The notes below the pieces were generated by a model. That model was not told the origin of the DNA and searched no databases. It was given only the letters and a program-made list of their open reading frames with translations. Positions 46,117-59,045 of a stretch of 64,000 nucleotides of DNA are shown here, one piece after another. Every line of letters begins with the position of its first letter. Within the stretch, counting starts at the first letter, position 1. The DNA lies in the NCBI GenBank assembly GCA_026008535.1, contig BRKX01000004.1, positions 56,676,501 through 56,740,500 on the forward strand. The letters are read 5' to 3'. This stretch comes from Perilla frutescens (Eukaryota; Streptophyta; Magnoliopsida; Lamiales; Lamiaceae). The translations under genes were made by a program, and so were the position numbers.

Positions 46117-47430
46117 CTAAAGGATAATGTGACTCATTGGTTTGTGGTTTATGACATAGTTTTCCTCTAAGAATCGAGCATTGGTACTAACAATGATCTT
46201 CTGATCCTTAGGACTATAAAATAAACCACCTTTCGTTCCTTTAGGATATCCAACGAACAGCCTTACATCAGTACAAAGAGCCAGCTTATCAGCTTCCTTG
46301 TCCAACACGTGTGCTGGGCTACCACAAATCCGAATACGGTTCAAACGGGCTTTTGTCCAGTCCATAGTTCTGTGGGTGTAGCAGGAACCGATTTCGATGG
46401 AACCAAGTTAAGAATATAGGCTGCTGTTTCCAGGGCATATCCCCAGAACGAAATGGGCAACTCAGAATAACTCATCATCAATCTAACCATCTCTAACAAT
46501 GTTCGATTCCTTCGTTCCGCCACGCCATTTTGCTGTGGCGTTCCAGGCACAATCAACTGGGATGTAATCCCATTCTCTACCATGTAATCCCTAAATTCAC
46601 TTGAGAGGTACTCGCTACCACGATCAGAACATAGTGACTTGATACTTTTGTCTGTTCGTTTCTCCACTTCCGCCTTAAACTCTTTGAATTTCTCAAAGCA
46701 TTCAGACTTGCGACGCAACAGGTAGATATAACCGTATCTAGAGTAATCATCAATGAGAGTGATGAAATACTTGAACCCTCATCGAGCTTGAACTGATATT
46801 GGGCCGCACAGGTCAGAGTGAATCAAATCTAATAGCCCTTCGGATCTATTTCCTTTTGACTGGAAATGAAGCTTGGTCATTTTACCTTTCAAACATGATT
46901 CACACAAAGGAAACGATTCCAGTACCAAAGAAGATAATGGTCCATTGTTTACAAACCTTTGTATCCTCTTAAGGCTAATATGACCTAGCCTTAGATGCCA
47001 AAGATAGGTTTGATTCAATTTTGAAGGTTCTTTTCTTTTGTTAGGGTTTATGCTCGATGTATTCAACAGTTGTCTATGCGTAGTGTTTTCAGTTGGTTTA
47101 AGAAAGTATAAGTGTCCATCCAATGTGTCAGAACATATAAAATGTTTACCACTAAAGACAACTACTTTGTTATCAAAAGAAACAGAATATCCATCCATAA
47201 TCAATTTAGAAACTGAAATCAAGTTTCGCCTAAAACCAGGCACATAAAGACAATCTTTCAAAACCAAAGTTCTATCACTACTGAAAGGTAAAACAACGTC
47301 TCCCACTGCAACAACCGCCACTCTCGTAGCATTGCCCATATAGACGGTGATCTCGTCCTCACTCAGCTGTCTTTTTACCAGGAACCCCTATAAAGACATG
47401 CAAACATGATCAGTAGCTCAAGTATCTACT
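46117..47430 (-). pseudogene. Nested copia protease and integrase
   Basis: The protease active-site segment reads SWVVDT, then a TGA stop at 47420-47418, then ATDHVC: the stop replaces the Gly of the catalytic D-T-G triad. Then YMGNATRVAVVAVGDV and the gag-pre-integrase motif TYLWHLRLGHISLKRIQRFV...CESCLKGKM. The integrase core follows (LLDLIHSDLCGPI, SLCSDRGSEYLSSEFRDY, VPGTPQQNGVAERRNRTLLE), carrying D, D and E residues. A stop at about 46781-46779 and a frameshift near 46340 interrupt it. Integrase residues are largely preserved, which suggests recent decay. Confidence 0.88.
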
Positions 47431-48310
47431 ACCCATGACTGGTAGAACAAGTTGCTAAACATGTTTCCACAACTAGAGTGTGAGATGTACCTATCTTCTT
47501 CTTTTTGTTAGGACACGCCGCCTTCCAGTGACCTGGTTGGCCGCACTTGAAGCACTTAGTCTTTGATTTGAATTCCTTGGGAGAAAACTTTGCCTTTGGC
47601 TTCTTTGCCTTAGGCTCCTCATCTGCAGTCTTCTTAGGTGCGTTTCTCTTCTTCCTTTTTCCACCAGAAGAAGACGCTCCTTTTTCAGCTATGTGGGCCT
47701 CAGGATTGCTCTTTTGGAGCAATTCAGCCGCATGAAGATCTATGAGCAGTTCAGTCAGGCTGACATCCCTTTTAATCATGTTAAAATTCAGCCTGAACTG
47801 CTTAAACTTCGAGGACAAGCTATGAAGAACAATGTCGATTTGAGAATCGCCATCTAGCTCTCCACCCAAGGTCTCGATCTCAGATAAATACCCCATCATC
47901 ATGAGAACGTGATCCCTAACAGGTGTGGAGTCAGACATTCTCGTATCCATTAGCTTCTTCATCGCTAAATGGCGTGCCGAGCGGTTCTGATGACCGAATA
48001 GCTGCCTAAGGTTGTACATGATATCATAAGCGGTTTTCATAGGCTCATGCTGATGTTGTAACACACTTGACATAGATGCCAAGATGTAACAGCGCGCTAT
48101 CTCATTAGACCTAACCCACTTATCATATGCAACCTTTTGGGCTTCGTCAGAACCCTCATCTGGCATCTGAGGACAAACCTCTTCAAGTACAAACTTGTGT
48201 CCCTCAGCAACAAAAACTAAGTTAAGGTTACGAAGTCAGTCATTGTAGTTTTCACCGACAAGTTTGTTTTCTTTGAGGATGGAGGACAGATTGGAGAGTG
48301 ACAGTGATGA
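47429..48310 (-). pseudogene. Nested copia gag with CCHC zinc knuckle
   Basis: Begins upstream at about 48310 (SSILKENKLVGENYND, then a TGA stop, then LRNLNLVFVAEGHKF) and continues as one frame from 48166 to 47429. It holds the UBN2-type capsid core (WVRSNEIARCYILASMSSVL; YDIMYNLRQLFGHQNRSAR; LGGELDGDSQIDIVLHSLSS), a Lys-rich basic linker, and CFKCGQPGHWKAAC, a CX2CX4HX4C zinc knuckle that binds element RNA. The only visible defect is the stop near 48238. Confidence 0.88.
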
Positions 48311-51209
48311 TGTGAAATAACTGAAATTAAAACATGTAGTGCAAACACAAAACACGTTTAGGATAAACAGTATATAATCGAAAGCCTCATAAAAATTATA
48401 TACTTTTCCACCGACACTTTAAAAACGTCTTTTATAGGCCACGATAGTGTGGACGTTTATAAAAAAAACATCTTTAAATAGGTTAAACCTTTAATTTGCC
48501 TTTAGTTGAGTTTCCTTACAACAAGCAAATTAATAGCTGGATAATAAACACAGTCATGTAATCATCTAACTGATAAGCCACGATCGTGTGGACGTTTATC
48601 AATAAATTACATCTAAGTGTGCACACCATTATCTTCGCACCAAGATCACTACTCGAATTTAACCGCTCCAGATGGAAGAGTCAGTTAGTTCTAATAGTGT
48701 TCTACAGCTATCCTTTTAGGAGATTTAATTTCTAGAGAAATCTGTGATATGATACATCCGATATGGAGGAAGACCGATGTCAACGCGCATGCCCATCACT
48801 TCTCAATTAAACCAGATTTTAATGGAGACCGTATGAAATTTCTACATACTTTGGTATGAATCTCTCCCACTTAGTTATTTATGTTTGAGGTTTCATTTTA
48901 TCCCATTATCGAACATGCAAACATCACATAAAATGATAAACATCCATTGCATGCTTCAACATAATAAGCAACAGTAATATTCCAACTATCATGGCTTATA
49001 TCTCATGTTGATTGATAAGATAAAACTAGAAAGTCAGCTCCGGAAACAGAGCTTGGAACCGCCGCCCCCTTCACCGTGCCTCGCCGAAAATCCTAGCTCC
49101 ATTTAGGGTTTCGGGACGTGAACCGGTGAACCTTCCCTTTTGGTGCTGAACCACTTTCCTTCTTTTGAGTTGATCTCCGATCTTTATTCAATACAGACTA
49201 TCTATTCCAAAAGGAAAAATCTAATATTGCTAGAATAAAAATTACAACTCAAAAACTTGGTCTAACAACTTTATATCTATTACATTAAAACAACGTAAAA
49301 TAAAACCTAGACCTAATCCATGGATTCTCTCAATGATTAAAATCACGTAGCCAAACCGGCATACGGCCAACATCCATTCAATATAAACATACATCACATA
49401 AAATAAAGGAGACATGATAGTTGGTAAACCTGCAAACAAACACAGTCTACAAAACTAACAACCATGTATTATATGATCCATATAAAATAACATATGATAT
49501 CTATGCATGAATATTAAAATTAATAATCGAATTTTACAATTAAATTAATTAATTAATTTGATATTATCCACAAGATAAAAATTAGAAATTAAAATAATTA
49601 TCCACCAATTTTAAACTTGTTATTTTCGAAAATATCACTTAAATAAATCTGGAAATTATTAATAATTATCCACCAAATTTATTTAATATTTTCAAGTCAC
49701 CCTAATTAAATAATAATTGGATATATTGATATAAATTAAAAATCTAATCCAAATATTATCCATAAGAATCTAAATCTTTAAGGATAAAGTTTGAAGATTT
49801 GATCCATTTCAAAATCTTCCAAAACCTATCCAATATTAAATTCTTATCACAATTGGATTTTGATAATTATTTGTATATATCCAAAGAGTAGTGATTTTTA
49901 GTCAGATTCTAGCTAGCCAGAATCTTTTAATATTTTTAATAATTAATTAATTTAATTAATAAAATACTAATTATTCAATAAATTTACATTGATGCCCTCC
50001 ATAATAATTAGAGCAACTCTATATGCGCTTTAATTTATAAGAAATCGAAGATGGAAAAAAAATAAAGAAGTGAAGAAAAGAAATTAAGAAGATGAAGTTG
50101 TGTCCCTTTTTTCCGATCCGCTTCTGGAGTGATTTTAATAATTAATTACAAATCACTAATTTCATGACAGAAGGATAATATAGTAAAAACATAACATTTA
50201 ATAACTAACATAATTAATTTATTAATAGTACAGTTTTATTAATCATCAAAAAATTAGATTCTGGCAATCTGGCTGGCTAGCATTATTCATATCGAAAATC
50301 ACCTTATCCAATTTTTTAATCAAGATTTTCAAAAATTTCATAAATAATAAATCTGAAAATTTGATCCACGTTAAATTCTTCCAAATTTAAAACTCTATTT
50401 TCAAATCCATCTAGATTAAAATTAGGTAAATTAAGATATACATCAAATAATATCAAATCTTAATCCAATACACCAAATTTTCGATCCACTCCAATAAATA
50501 AATATAGAAATTTGATTTTCATCAAAATCTTCTCCAAATTAATTCATTAAAAAAATCGAAAATTACACCATTTATCACATTTAGAAATTTTGACATTAAT
50601 CAAAAAACTATTCCAAATAAAATAGCTAGGTTTCAAAATTTACAAGAATTAAAATCTGGAAATTTTGATCCACTTCAAAAATTACCAAATTTAAAATTCT
50701 AATTTCAAACCTATCTAGATTAGAATTTTGTAACTTTTGATATATATCAAAAATCACCAAATCCCATTCTAATCATCTCAGAATTTTCGAACCATACTAT
50801 CAAATAAATCTGGAATTTTAATTTTCATTAAAATCTTCTCCAAATTAATTTAATAGTACCGAAAATTCAATGTACAAAATTAGGGAATTTTAACACATCA
50901 AAATTCGAAAATTTTGACCCTTAAATTTTCGATCACTATGTGAAATAAAATCTGAAAATTTGAAGATCATCAAACATCATTCCAAATCCTATTTCATAGT
51001 GGCCGAAAATTCAAGCCTACTCAAAACAATAATTTTCGAATTTAACATAAAAAATTACTCCAAGTTTTGAATACCATAAAATCGAAATACATAGCCAATT
51101 AAATCTGAAAATTTAAACATCATAAATTCATCATCAAATTTAATTATGCAATTCGAATTTATGCCCAGATTAATCCTAGAACAGTGCCAAAACCCGCTCT
51201 GATACCAGT
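48311..51209 (-). other. Long untranslated leader of nested copia element
   Basis: About 2.9 kb between gag and the 5' LTR, much longer than usual for copia elements. There is no ORF of note. It holds recurring AT-rich words (AAATCTGAAAATTTGA, CCGAAAATTCAA) and a pair of similar hairpin-like words (GGCCACGATAGTGTGGACGT at about 48438 and AAGCCACGATCGTGTGGACG at about 48576). A GC-richer patch at about 49040-49130 could be captured sequence, but no source is recognised. The primer-binding site is at 51193-51207. Confidence 0.6.
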
Positions 51210-52646
51210 TGTTGGTGTTTTTTCGAAATAAACCACCGCAGTATCATTTGGTTGTTCATTAATCCGTGTTCATGCAAATTATAATTTTATGTCACATGCA
51301 TGTTTATCACAATCTAATCAAAAGGCATGCAGAGCAGATTCGAATCTAATAAAGCGGAAGACATAGAAACGAGTCTACTTACAAATCGGTAGACGGTCTA
51401 TGGACAAGATTAAAGATCTAATCTTGCTGTTGAATGAATACAATAATGGCGCCACCTATGTCACACACGGCCACTGCACAATTCCACTCCAAGATCTTCT
51501 GTTGTATTCCCGGACTGTATCTAGATTCAGAGTGGGCTGAAATCTACTAGATAGAGTTGTGAAAACTGTGGATAACTTTGAGATACAAAGAGGGGCTGAT
51601 TTCCTTGGTGTGATTTTCGAACACCCCCACCTATATTTATATAGGTGGTGATCGAAAATCATGATCCCAATCCTACTGGGCTTGGGCCTCTATCTCAAGT
51701 TCTATATCCAATCCACTATCAGTCAATTGGGCTACAACAGGGATCTAGAAGAATATTAAATTGGCCCACTAATTTATTTAATATCCAATATCCAATAAAC
51801 TTAGGATATAATTAAATAAATTAAGTTTTACTTTTATTCCACTAAAGAAGTAAAACTGACCTACCAATTTAATACATATTTACGAATATGCTTTCTCCTT
51901 TAGTCCAGCCATTCCCCTTGTTTAAGATATGATGTTCATTAATTAATTATGTGAGCCTCTAACAGCTATAATTAATTAACATCTAAAACCTTGAGTAGTA
52001 CAACACAAGCTTTATTCATGTACGGAATAAATTCCACCTGCAGGGTTTAAACATGAACTTGTGTTTCCTCAAGAGAACATCATCAACTTGGTGCACCAGG
52101 ACACAGTGCTCATGCACACTGCTCGAGACATCATGTATACATTGTTATTACCCAAGATATCAAATTCAATCTACAAAAAGATCTTACTCATTGATAAATC
52201 AAAGTAATAGACAACGCACACATATGCTCGCCAATATCACATGAGTTCAGAACCTGAACTCTGTGGATCTTTATTCTCTCAGTAACTGGGTCAGAGACAG
52301 AGAATAGTATCCTATCATGATCCTCCTCAATACACTAATGAGTGTACTAGAATAATCAGTTAGTCATGATAAACTAACTTATCAGATTATTCTACAGTGT
52401 ACCGATGGTGTGTTCAGGACCATCTAAGCCGTGAGCTATTTAATACATTACAAGGTTCTAATGATATGATCTTATCGTGTGACTCCCCACACCATATCAT
52501 CTACAATGTAAGTATATAGAACTTTGCATAGAACAATTATAGAACATAATCTAAATGCAAACAGTGACTGCAATAACTTTCATTTCATATCATCATATCA
52601 TCAGAAAAGTATACAAAGACAAGTCTTCCAGTATACAAAACTAACA
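51210..52646 (-). repeat. 5' LTR of nested copia element
   Basis: 1437 bp, TG...CA, adjacent to the tRNA-Met primer-binding site (51193-51207). The open frame at 52053-52244 is the twin of the one in the other LTR. Confidence 0.92.
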
Positions 52647-53841
52647 CTGGAAGATGGTGACTGAAGGTTAAAAGCCTCCCACCAAGAAGGATGAAAAAGA
52701 CAAAGTTGTGCTGAAGCCGGAAGAAGAATGGGAGAATACCGACTATTAGGTCATGGGGCTGAATGCTAAAGCCATAAAAGCTATCTTCTCTACTGTAGAC
52801 ATGAATTTCTTCAAGCTCATATTCTCTTGTGACAAAGCCAAGGATGCATGGGATATCTTGCAGACCACATTTGAAGGAACAAGCAGTGTTCGTGCTTCTC
52901 GAATGCAACTGCTTACCATCAGATTTGAGAACCTTTGGATGGATGAGGGTGGAAAACTTACTGATTTCAATGCCAAGATTTGTGACATTGCTAACGAAAG
53001 CTTTGCTCTTGGAGATGCTATCTCTGAAGAGAAACTTGTGCGGAAAGTTTTGCGATCTCTACCTAGAAAATTCGCGTACAAAGTCACAGCCATTGAAGAG
53101 GCCAAAGACGTGAGTAAGATGAAGTTACAGGAGCTGATGGGGTCCTTGCGAACTTTTGAAATGGGGCTGACAGATGAAGAGACAGTGTAGAAGAAAAGCA
53201 TAGTTTTTCAGGCAGGTTTCAGTACTTATGTGCCAAGCAATGTCCCTGACAAACATGATCTTGTCGAGACAATTGCTATGTTGTCTAAGAATTTCTCAAG
53301 ATTTGTCAAACGATATGAGAAGTCTACACAAAATAATCCTGGCAAGAATATGTTGTTTAAATCTCGGAGATCAAAAGATGATGATTCAAATGAAGACAAA
53401 CATAAAGAAGTTAAGTGTAGAGAGTGCGGTGGTATTGGTCACTACCAATCCGAGTGTGCCAGCACTCTTAAAAAGAAGAACAAATCATACTGCTCTACTC
53501 TCAGTGAGAATGATGATCCAGATAATAGTGGAAGTGATGAAGAATGTGTTAGCAATCATATTGCCTTCATAACACAGTATGTCAAAGAAACTGTGTCTGC
53601 ATCTGTTCTTGACAGTCAGGATGACAAGGTGTCTGAATACAGTGATGATGAAGAATTCACTGAAAAATCTGGCATGGAAGCATATAAAAAACTTCACACG
53701 AGTTGGATCATGGTGGTTCAAGCCAATGAAGGGCTGATGAAGGAGAATGCTAATCTCTTGAAAGAAAGAGATGACCTTTCCACTCATCTCAAGGAATTGC
53801 AAAATGATTTACTGCAGTCCAGAAACGACACTCATTCTTAG
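52647..53841 (+). pseudogene. SIRE gag, main part
   Basis: Resumes after the nested insertion: GLNAKAIKAIFSTVDMNFFK, CDKAKDAWDILQTTFEGTSS, RASRMQLLTIRFENLWMDEG, then YKVTAIEEAKDVSKMKLQEL. A stop at 53188-53190 follows, and the frame continues (NVPDKHDLVETIAMLSKNFS, KRYEKSTQNN) to a zinc knuckle CRECGGIGHYQSEC near 53421, then an acidic tail with a coiled segment. Stops also occur near 52667 and 52734. Confidence 0.85.
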
Positions 53842-55020
53842 ACCGGTGAACTTCAACATCTAAAAAAGCTTGTGAAGATGATGAACTCTGGATCATCTCA
53901 GCTGGATGAAATTCTTTCCAAGGAAAAGAGTCCTTAGGATCATTCTGGGCTCGGATACAATGGTGGTCATACTTATGACAGCTTCTGTCAAGGACAGTCA
54001 TCTGGAACAAAAGATTCAACAGTTCCAGAATCAAGAGCTGAGCTAAAGTACAAGCAGCAGCAAAGAAAGTCTCCTCAAAAGATACGTGTTGTGTGTCATT
54101 ACTGTGAGAAACCTGGTCACATTCGACCACATTGCAGAAACTATATTAATGATCACAGAAGGATGAAAAGAAGGGGTTTTTCTCAATCTGACAAGTTTTC
54201 CAGAAGAAATGACAGGAACAGATCCAGGAACAACCACAGAAATTATGTGGTTCATACTGCCCTCAACATACATACAAAAAGTAGCTGGTACTTTGACAGT
54301 GGATGCTCTCGGCATATGACCGGAGATGCTAGCATGCTGAGCAACATTAAAAAAGATTACTCATATCAAACAGTTACCTTTGGAGATAGTGTTAAAAGTA
54401 GAGTGCTTGGCCGTGGATGTATCAATGTGCATGGAATGCCCAACCTAGAGGACGTGCTGCTTGTAGAAGGGCTAAAAGCTAATCTAATTAGCATTAGTCA
54501 GTTGTGTGACCAAGGTCTCTTGGTGCATTTCACTAGAGACAAATGTCTTGTCAAGAACAAAGAAAGCGTCCTTCTGATGGACAGTGACAGATCAAGGGTC
54601 AACTGTTATCTCCTTAACATGAAGGGGACTTGCTTCAAATCTCGGCTTTGTGAAGCAAATTTATGGCATTAAAAGCTTAGCTATATCAGTTTTCGAAACC
54701 TTCAAAGACTCATGAAGACTGAAGCTGTTATTGGTGTTCCAAAATTGAAAGTACCTTAAGTTTGGCAAGTTTGATGCCAAAGGAGATGAATATTTTTTTC
54801 TCCGGTATTCAAGGAATTGTCGTTCCTACCGTGTATTCAATAAAAGAACCAAGATTGTGATGTAGTCCATTAATATTATTGTTAATGATCTGGAAGAATC
54901 TGCTGCCCAGATTGATGATGAAAGCATTAATGCTACTATCCATGTTCCAGCATCTGTGCGAGACAGTTCGGAACACAGTGACCTGACAGAAGGAAGACAT
55001 GAGAAATTGGACATTTGCAA
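53842..55020 (+). pseudogene. SIRE protease region with integrase deleted
   Basis: Contains a second CCHC motif (CHYCEKPGHIRPHC, 54094), the protease active-site segment SSWYFDSGCSRHMTGD (near 54280), then GLKANLISISQLCDQGL and the start of the gag-pre-integrase domain (LWH near 54660). Shortly after, the sequence jumps to a linker (FNKRTKIV, then ESAAQIDDESINATIHVP). The D,D,E core of integrase (about 300 codons) is not present. Several stops occur (54670-54672, 54758-54766). The deletion is inferred from the missing blocks. Confidence 0.8.
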
Positions 55021-55039
55021 ACCTTCAAAAGGTGTTTAG

Positions 55040-56676
55040 AAGAATCATTCTGCATCAGACATCATCGGTGATATGAGTGAAGGAGTTCGAACAAGAGGAG
55101 TTCGAAAGAACTATCGTGAATTGATAGCCAATGTTTGTTACACCTCAACTATGGAGCCCAAGAGTGTTAAGGAGGCATTGCAAGATGACCGATGGATTCA
55201 AGCAATGCAAGAAGAGCTCTTGCAATTTGAAAGAAATGAAGTGCGGGATCTTGTTCCATGACCTAAAGATGTTAATGTTATCGGCACAAAGTGGATCTTC
55301 AAGAATAAAATCGATGAGGAAGTGAACATAACTAGACATAAGGTAAGATTTTTTACCGAAGGTTATTCCAAAGTTGAAAGAGTGGATTCGATGAGACTTT
55401 TGCTCCAGTTACTCGTCTTGAATCAGTTCGATTGCTTTTCGCCATGGCTGCTTGGATGAAGTTTAAATTATTCCAAATGGACGTGAAGAGTGCCTTCTTG
55501 AATGGGTACTTATCTGGAGACATGTTTGTTAGCCAACCTAAAGGTTTTGAAGACCTCCACCATCCTAAGTTTGTGTACAAACTGAAAAAGGCTCTTTACG
55601 GTCTGAAACAAGCTCCACGAGCTTGGTATGAATGGCTGACCAAGTTCCTTCTGGAGAAAGGATATGTTCGTGGTGGAGCTGATAGAACTCTCTTCATCAA
55701 GAGAGAAAAATCTGATGTGATCATCGTTCAGATCTATGTCGATGATATTGTCTTTGAATCTGTTTCAAATAGAATGGTGAACGAGTTTGTCAAGGACATG
55801 ACATCTGAATTTGAAATGAGTCTTGTAGGTAAACTAACCTACTTTCTGGGTCTTCAAGTGAAACAAACAGATGACGAGATCTTTGTTTCTCAAACAAATT
55901 ATGCAAAAAACTTGATCAGCAAGTTTGGTATGGATAGTTGCAGCCCGAAAAGAACACCAATGAGAACAACCTTAAAGTTGTCAAAAGATGAAGCGGGTGT
56001 GTCTATTGAGCAAACCTTGTACCGAAGTATGATTGGCAGTCTGCTCTACCTTACTGCAAGTAGGTCAGACACTGGCTACAGTGTAAGAGTTTGTGCTCGG
56101 TACCAATCTGATCCCAAAGAAAGTCATCTGAAATCTGTCAAGAACATAATCAAGTACATAAAAGGTACTGCTGAGTTAAGACTGTGGTTTTCCTATGATA
56201 TAAACCCTAGTTTGGTGGGGTTTTGTGATGCAGATTGGGCTGGATGTACTGAAGATCGGAAGAGTACATTAGGAGGATGTTTCTTTCTTGGAAACAACAT
56301 GGTTTCATGGTTTAGTAAGAAACAGAATTCGATCTCTCTATCTACTGCAGAAGCGGAATATATTGTGGCTGGAAGTTGTTGTACTCAACTTCTTTGAATA
56401 AAGCGAATGTTGCTTGACTATGGTGTACCACAATCTGTCCTTACCATCTTCTGTGACAATATGAGTGCAATAAATATTTCAAAGAATCCTGTCCAGCACT
56501 CACGAACAAAACACATAGATATTCGTCACCATTTCATTCGTGAACTTGTCGAATATGTATCGCTTGTAATTGAATATGTTGGAACTGATGCCCAACTTGC
56601 AGATATCTTTACGAAGGCACTTGATAGTGCAAGATTTGAAACACTTAGATCCTCTCTGGGTCTTTGTGTTCTCTGA
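55040..56676 (+). pseudogene. SIRE reverse transcriptase and RNase H
   Basis: The start of RT is in one frame (GVRKNYRELIANVCYTSTME, ALQDDRWIQAMQEELLQFER), then after stops and a frameshift (55259, about 55380) the main frame 55432-56397 gives FQMDVKSAFLNGYLSGDMFV, YKLKKALYGLKQAPRAWYEW, the catalytic IYVDDIVFES and FEMSLVGKLTYFLGLQV. RNase H is FCDADWAGCTEDRKSTLGGC, AEAEYIVAGSCC, stop at 56395-56397, then IFCDNMSAINISKNPVQHSR and QLADIFTKALD. The polymerase catalytic YVDD is intact. The sequence texture is that of the SIRE lineage. Confidence 0.88.
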
Positions 56677-59045
56677 ACTTCTCCTCTGAGAGAAGCCTCT
56701 CTGTATGGTCTTGGTCAGTGATGTGTGTACAGAGAGTGTAATTTGACCAAGTTGGTGTGGTTGATGCATTGTGTGCCAAAGGATATCTCAGATAGATGTT
56801 GGGTCAGTTCAAGCGGTTATTTATTAACGGCTAGTGGATCCTTGTTTCCCGCACCATGTTCGGTTCCACTTCCCAAGAACGAGCAGAGAGGTGTTGTTTA
56901 TGGGATGTAACAGTTATGGGAATTTCCTTCTTAAATTCTCTAATTAAGGGCAGAATCTAATTTTCAAAATTATTCAAGGCAACGAAATTTTTTCAAAATT
57001 CTCTTTTACCTCGAGCTTCTCTCTCTTGAATCTTTTGCCCTCAAGAGTCTTTCTCTTCAGAAATCAATGGTGGACAATTCTGGATCTTCCAAACCATCTC
57101 TTTTCAAGAAGCTGAAAATCCCCACGTAAGATTTATGGCGTAAATTGGGAGAACTCTCGAAACCCCTGGTGTTTGCTCTTTTTGGCCCCACTGCCCCTGC
57201 TTCAGAACAGCCGATTGAGGTGATTCCCAGTGTCACTGCTTCTGTGCCTCTTACTGTGGCACCTTCTGTTGAAGCAATTGATCGATCTGTGCCTGAGACA
57301 GATCCTGTGTCTTTTACCTCTTCTAGGGTTTCTTTTGATCCCCCCTCGCAACCTCTGGAGAATATTGAATTGGTGGAAGCTTCTATTGCCACCGTGGTGG
57401 GTGATATTTCTTCCTCAATTGAGGAGTGTGTTGCATCGATTGATGCTATGAAGGTTGTTCAAGTGCTATCGACTCTGTCCGGCACTCCGATATCTAGTAA
57501 CTCCCCAATTGTCACAATTCAGATTCCATTGGGTCAGGCTTCACCCCCTACTACTGCTGAAACCATTGATAAGGTGCAAAGATAAGAAGACGCTGATATT
57601 TCCTTTCTGGATGACGATTCCTCCATACTTGAGTCTAGTTATGTTCCACCTAGACTTAATCAAGAAACACCTTCTGTAAAAACTCGCGGGACCAAACGCA
57701 AGTTGGAATTGCGAGATAAGCCAGTCAATCCTCCGGTGTCTGATGATGAAGATGATATTCCTATTGCCAACTTAAAGTCAAGGGTGTTGGCCAAGATTGC
57801 TGAGAAGAAGGGGTCATCCTCAAAATCCTCCAAGTCCAAAAAGGCATCTGCTAAGAAGGGGTTGTCTCCAAAAACCCCCAAATCCTCGAAGGCTTCTGTT
57901 AAAAAGGCTCCTACTAGGAAGCCTGCTGTTGTTGCTGCTCACCGTGTTACACGGAGCTTGTCTGAGTAGAGGCTGGGATTGGTGTCGGGTCCTCGCCAAC
58001 CGTTGATGAAGAAAGCTAGGGATCTTTCTCCCTCTGATGATGATGCAGAGGATGTGACTGCGGATGTCCTTGATAGATCTGCTTCGGATTTTGAAGCCTT
58101 TGATTTGAGTAAGTTTTAATTGCTTTTCACCATAGACAATTTAAGCTGGTTGTTGGTCGCTCTTTAGTTTCTGAGCGTAAATTGGTTAAGACGGATGTGG
58201 AAGGTAAAAGGGTTATTGATATTTTGCATGATTTGAGATTGGAGAAATCTGCATATACTGCCCCTGTTTTTGTTGCTGCTATTGTGCATAAATTCTATGC
58301 AAACTTGTCTAAGTCCATTCGTGATGCATCGTCTGAGCATGCATTTTCTGTGTTTGTGCGTGGCTTTTAGATTTCTTTTTCTCCTACTGTGATCAATGCT
58401 TACTTGGGTCGTGAGCATGTGGTTGATCCTGCTTCGGTGTTTAATCTTAATGAGGTTGCTGCTGAGCTAACTGGCAGGCAGCAGATGTGTGTGGCCATCG
58501 GGCCGTTCTTTGTTGGCTTCAGATTTGAGTGTGAAGTATTCCATACTTCACAAGATTGTTGTTCGCAATTGGATTTCCAACACTCACAACTCTACTGTGG
58601 GGAAGCCTCTGGGACTGTTGCTGTATAAGTTTGGAACTCGGGTAGAGTTCAACCTAGGACAACTCATCTTTGAGCACGTTGTGGCCCATGCCAAATCTGC
58701 ACAAAGTCAGCAGCCCATTGGGTTTCCTGGCATGATTTTCAGCTTGATAATGGCTCAGCATAATGTAGTCACTGCAGATGATGTATATGAGCCAGAGGCG
58801 CTGCTGCTCATAATCAGCCAGAAGTTATTTTCTTCCCAGCATGCCCAAGACATCTCTGCCAGAGATGATGCTGCTAGCTCAGGAACTGTGCCGCCTTCTG
58901 TCACTAACAGATCGGCTTCCACTTTGTCTGTCACCTCTGTTTTCTTTGATAGGCACATAAAATTGTTAGAGCACGAAGTGCAGCTTCTGGGAAGTCCATC
59001 CGGACTTTTAAGACTCGAAAGCAGGAGTTGGAGTCTCTCCTGATA
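56677..59045 (+). pseudogene. SIRE env-like region remnant
   Basis: After a leader (56677-57066), a frame begins MVDNSGSSKPSLFKKLKIPT, broken by stops at 57127 and 57583. It continues as a Pro/Ser/Thr-rich acidic stretch, a Lys/Ser-rich basic block (KSSKSKKASAKKGLSPKTPK, 57820-57940), DLSPSDDDAEDVTADVLDRS, and a C-terminal part with an amphipathic segment (FFDRHIKLLEHEVQLL, about 58943). Frameshifts occur near 58100 and 58500. Position after RNase H and composition match the env-like ORF of SIRE1-type elements. No signal peptide or membrane span is visible, so an envelope role is not shown by this sequence. Confidence 0.6.

Larger units (their letters stand above)
42854..52651 (-). mobile_element. 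Nested Tork-like Ty1-copia element
   Basis: Complete structure on the minus strand, body 42859-52646 (9788 bp). It has two LTRs of equal length (1437 bp each), both TG...CA, and the 5-bp target duplication CTGGA on each side. The primer-binding site is complementary to initiator tRNA-Met (51193-51207), and a purine tract next to the left LTR is AAGTGGGAGAA on the minus strand. Coding order is gag, protease, integrase, RT, RNase H, i.e. copia. It sits inside the gag of the SIRE-type element, so it is younger. Protein sequences resemble the Tork lineage (LWHLRLGHISLKRIQRFV; STSGYVFTL). Several stops disable it despite the similar LTRs. Confidence 0.93.
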
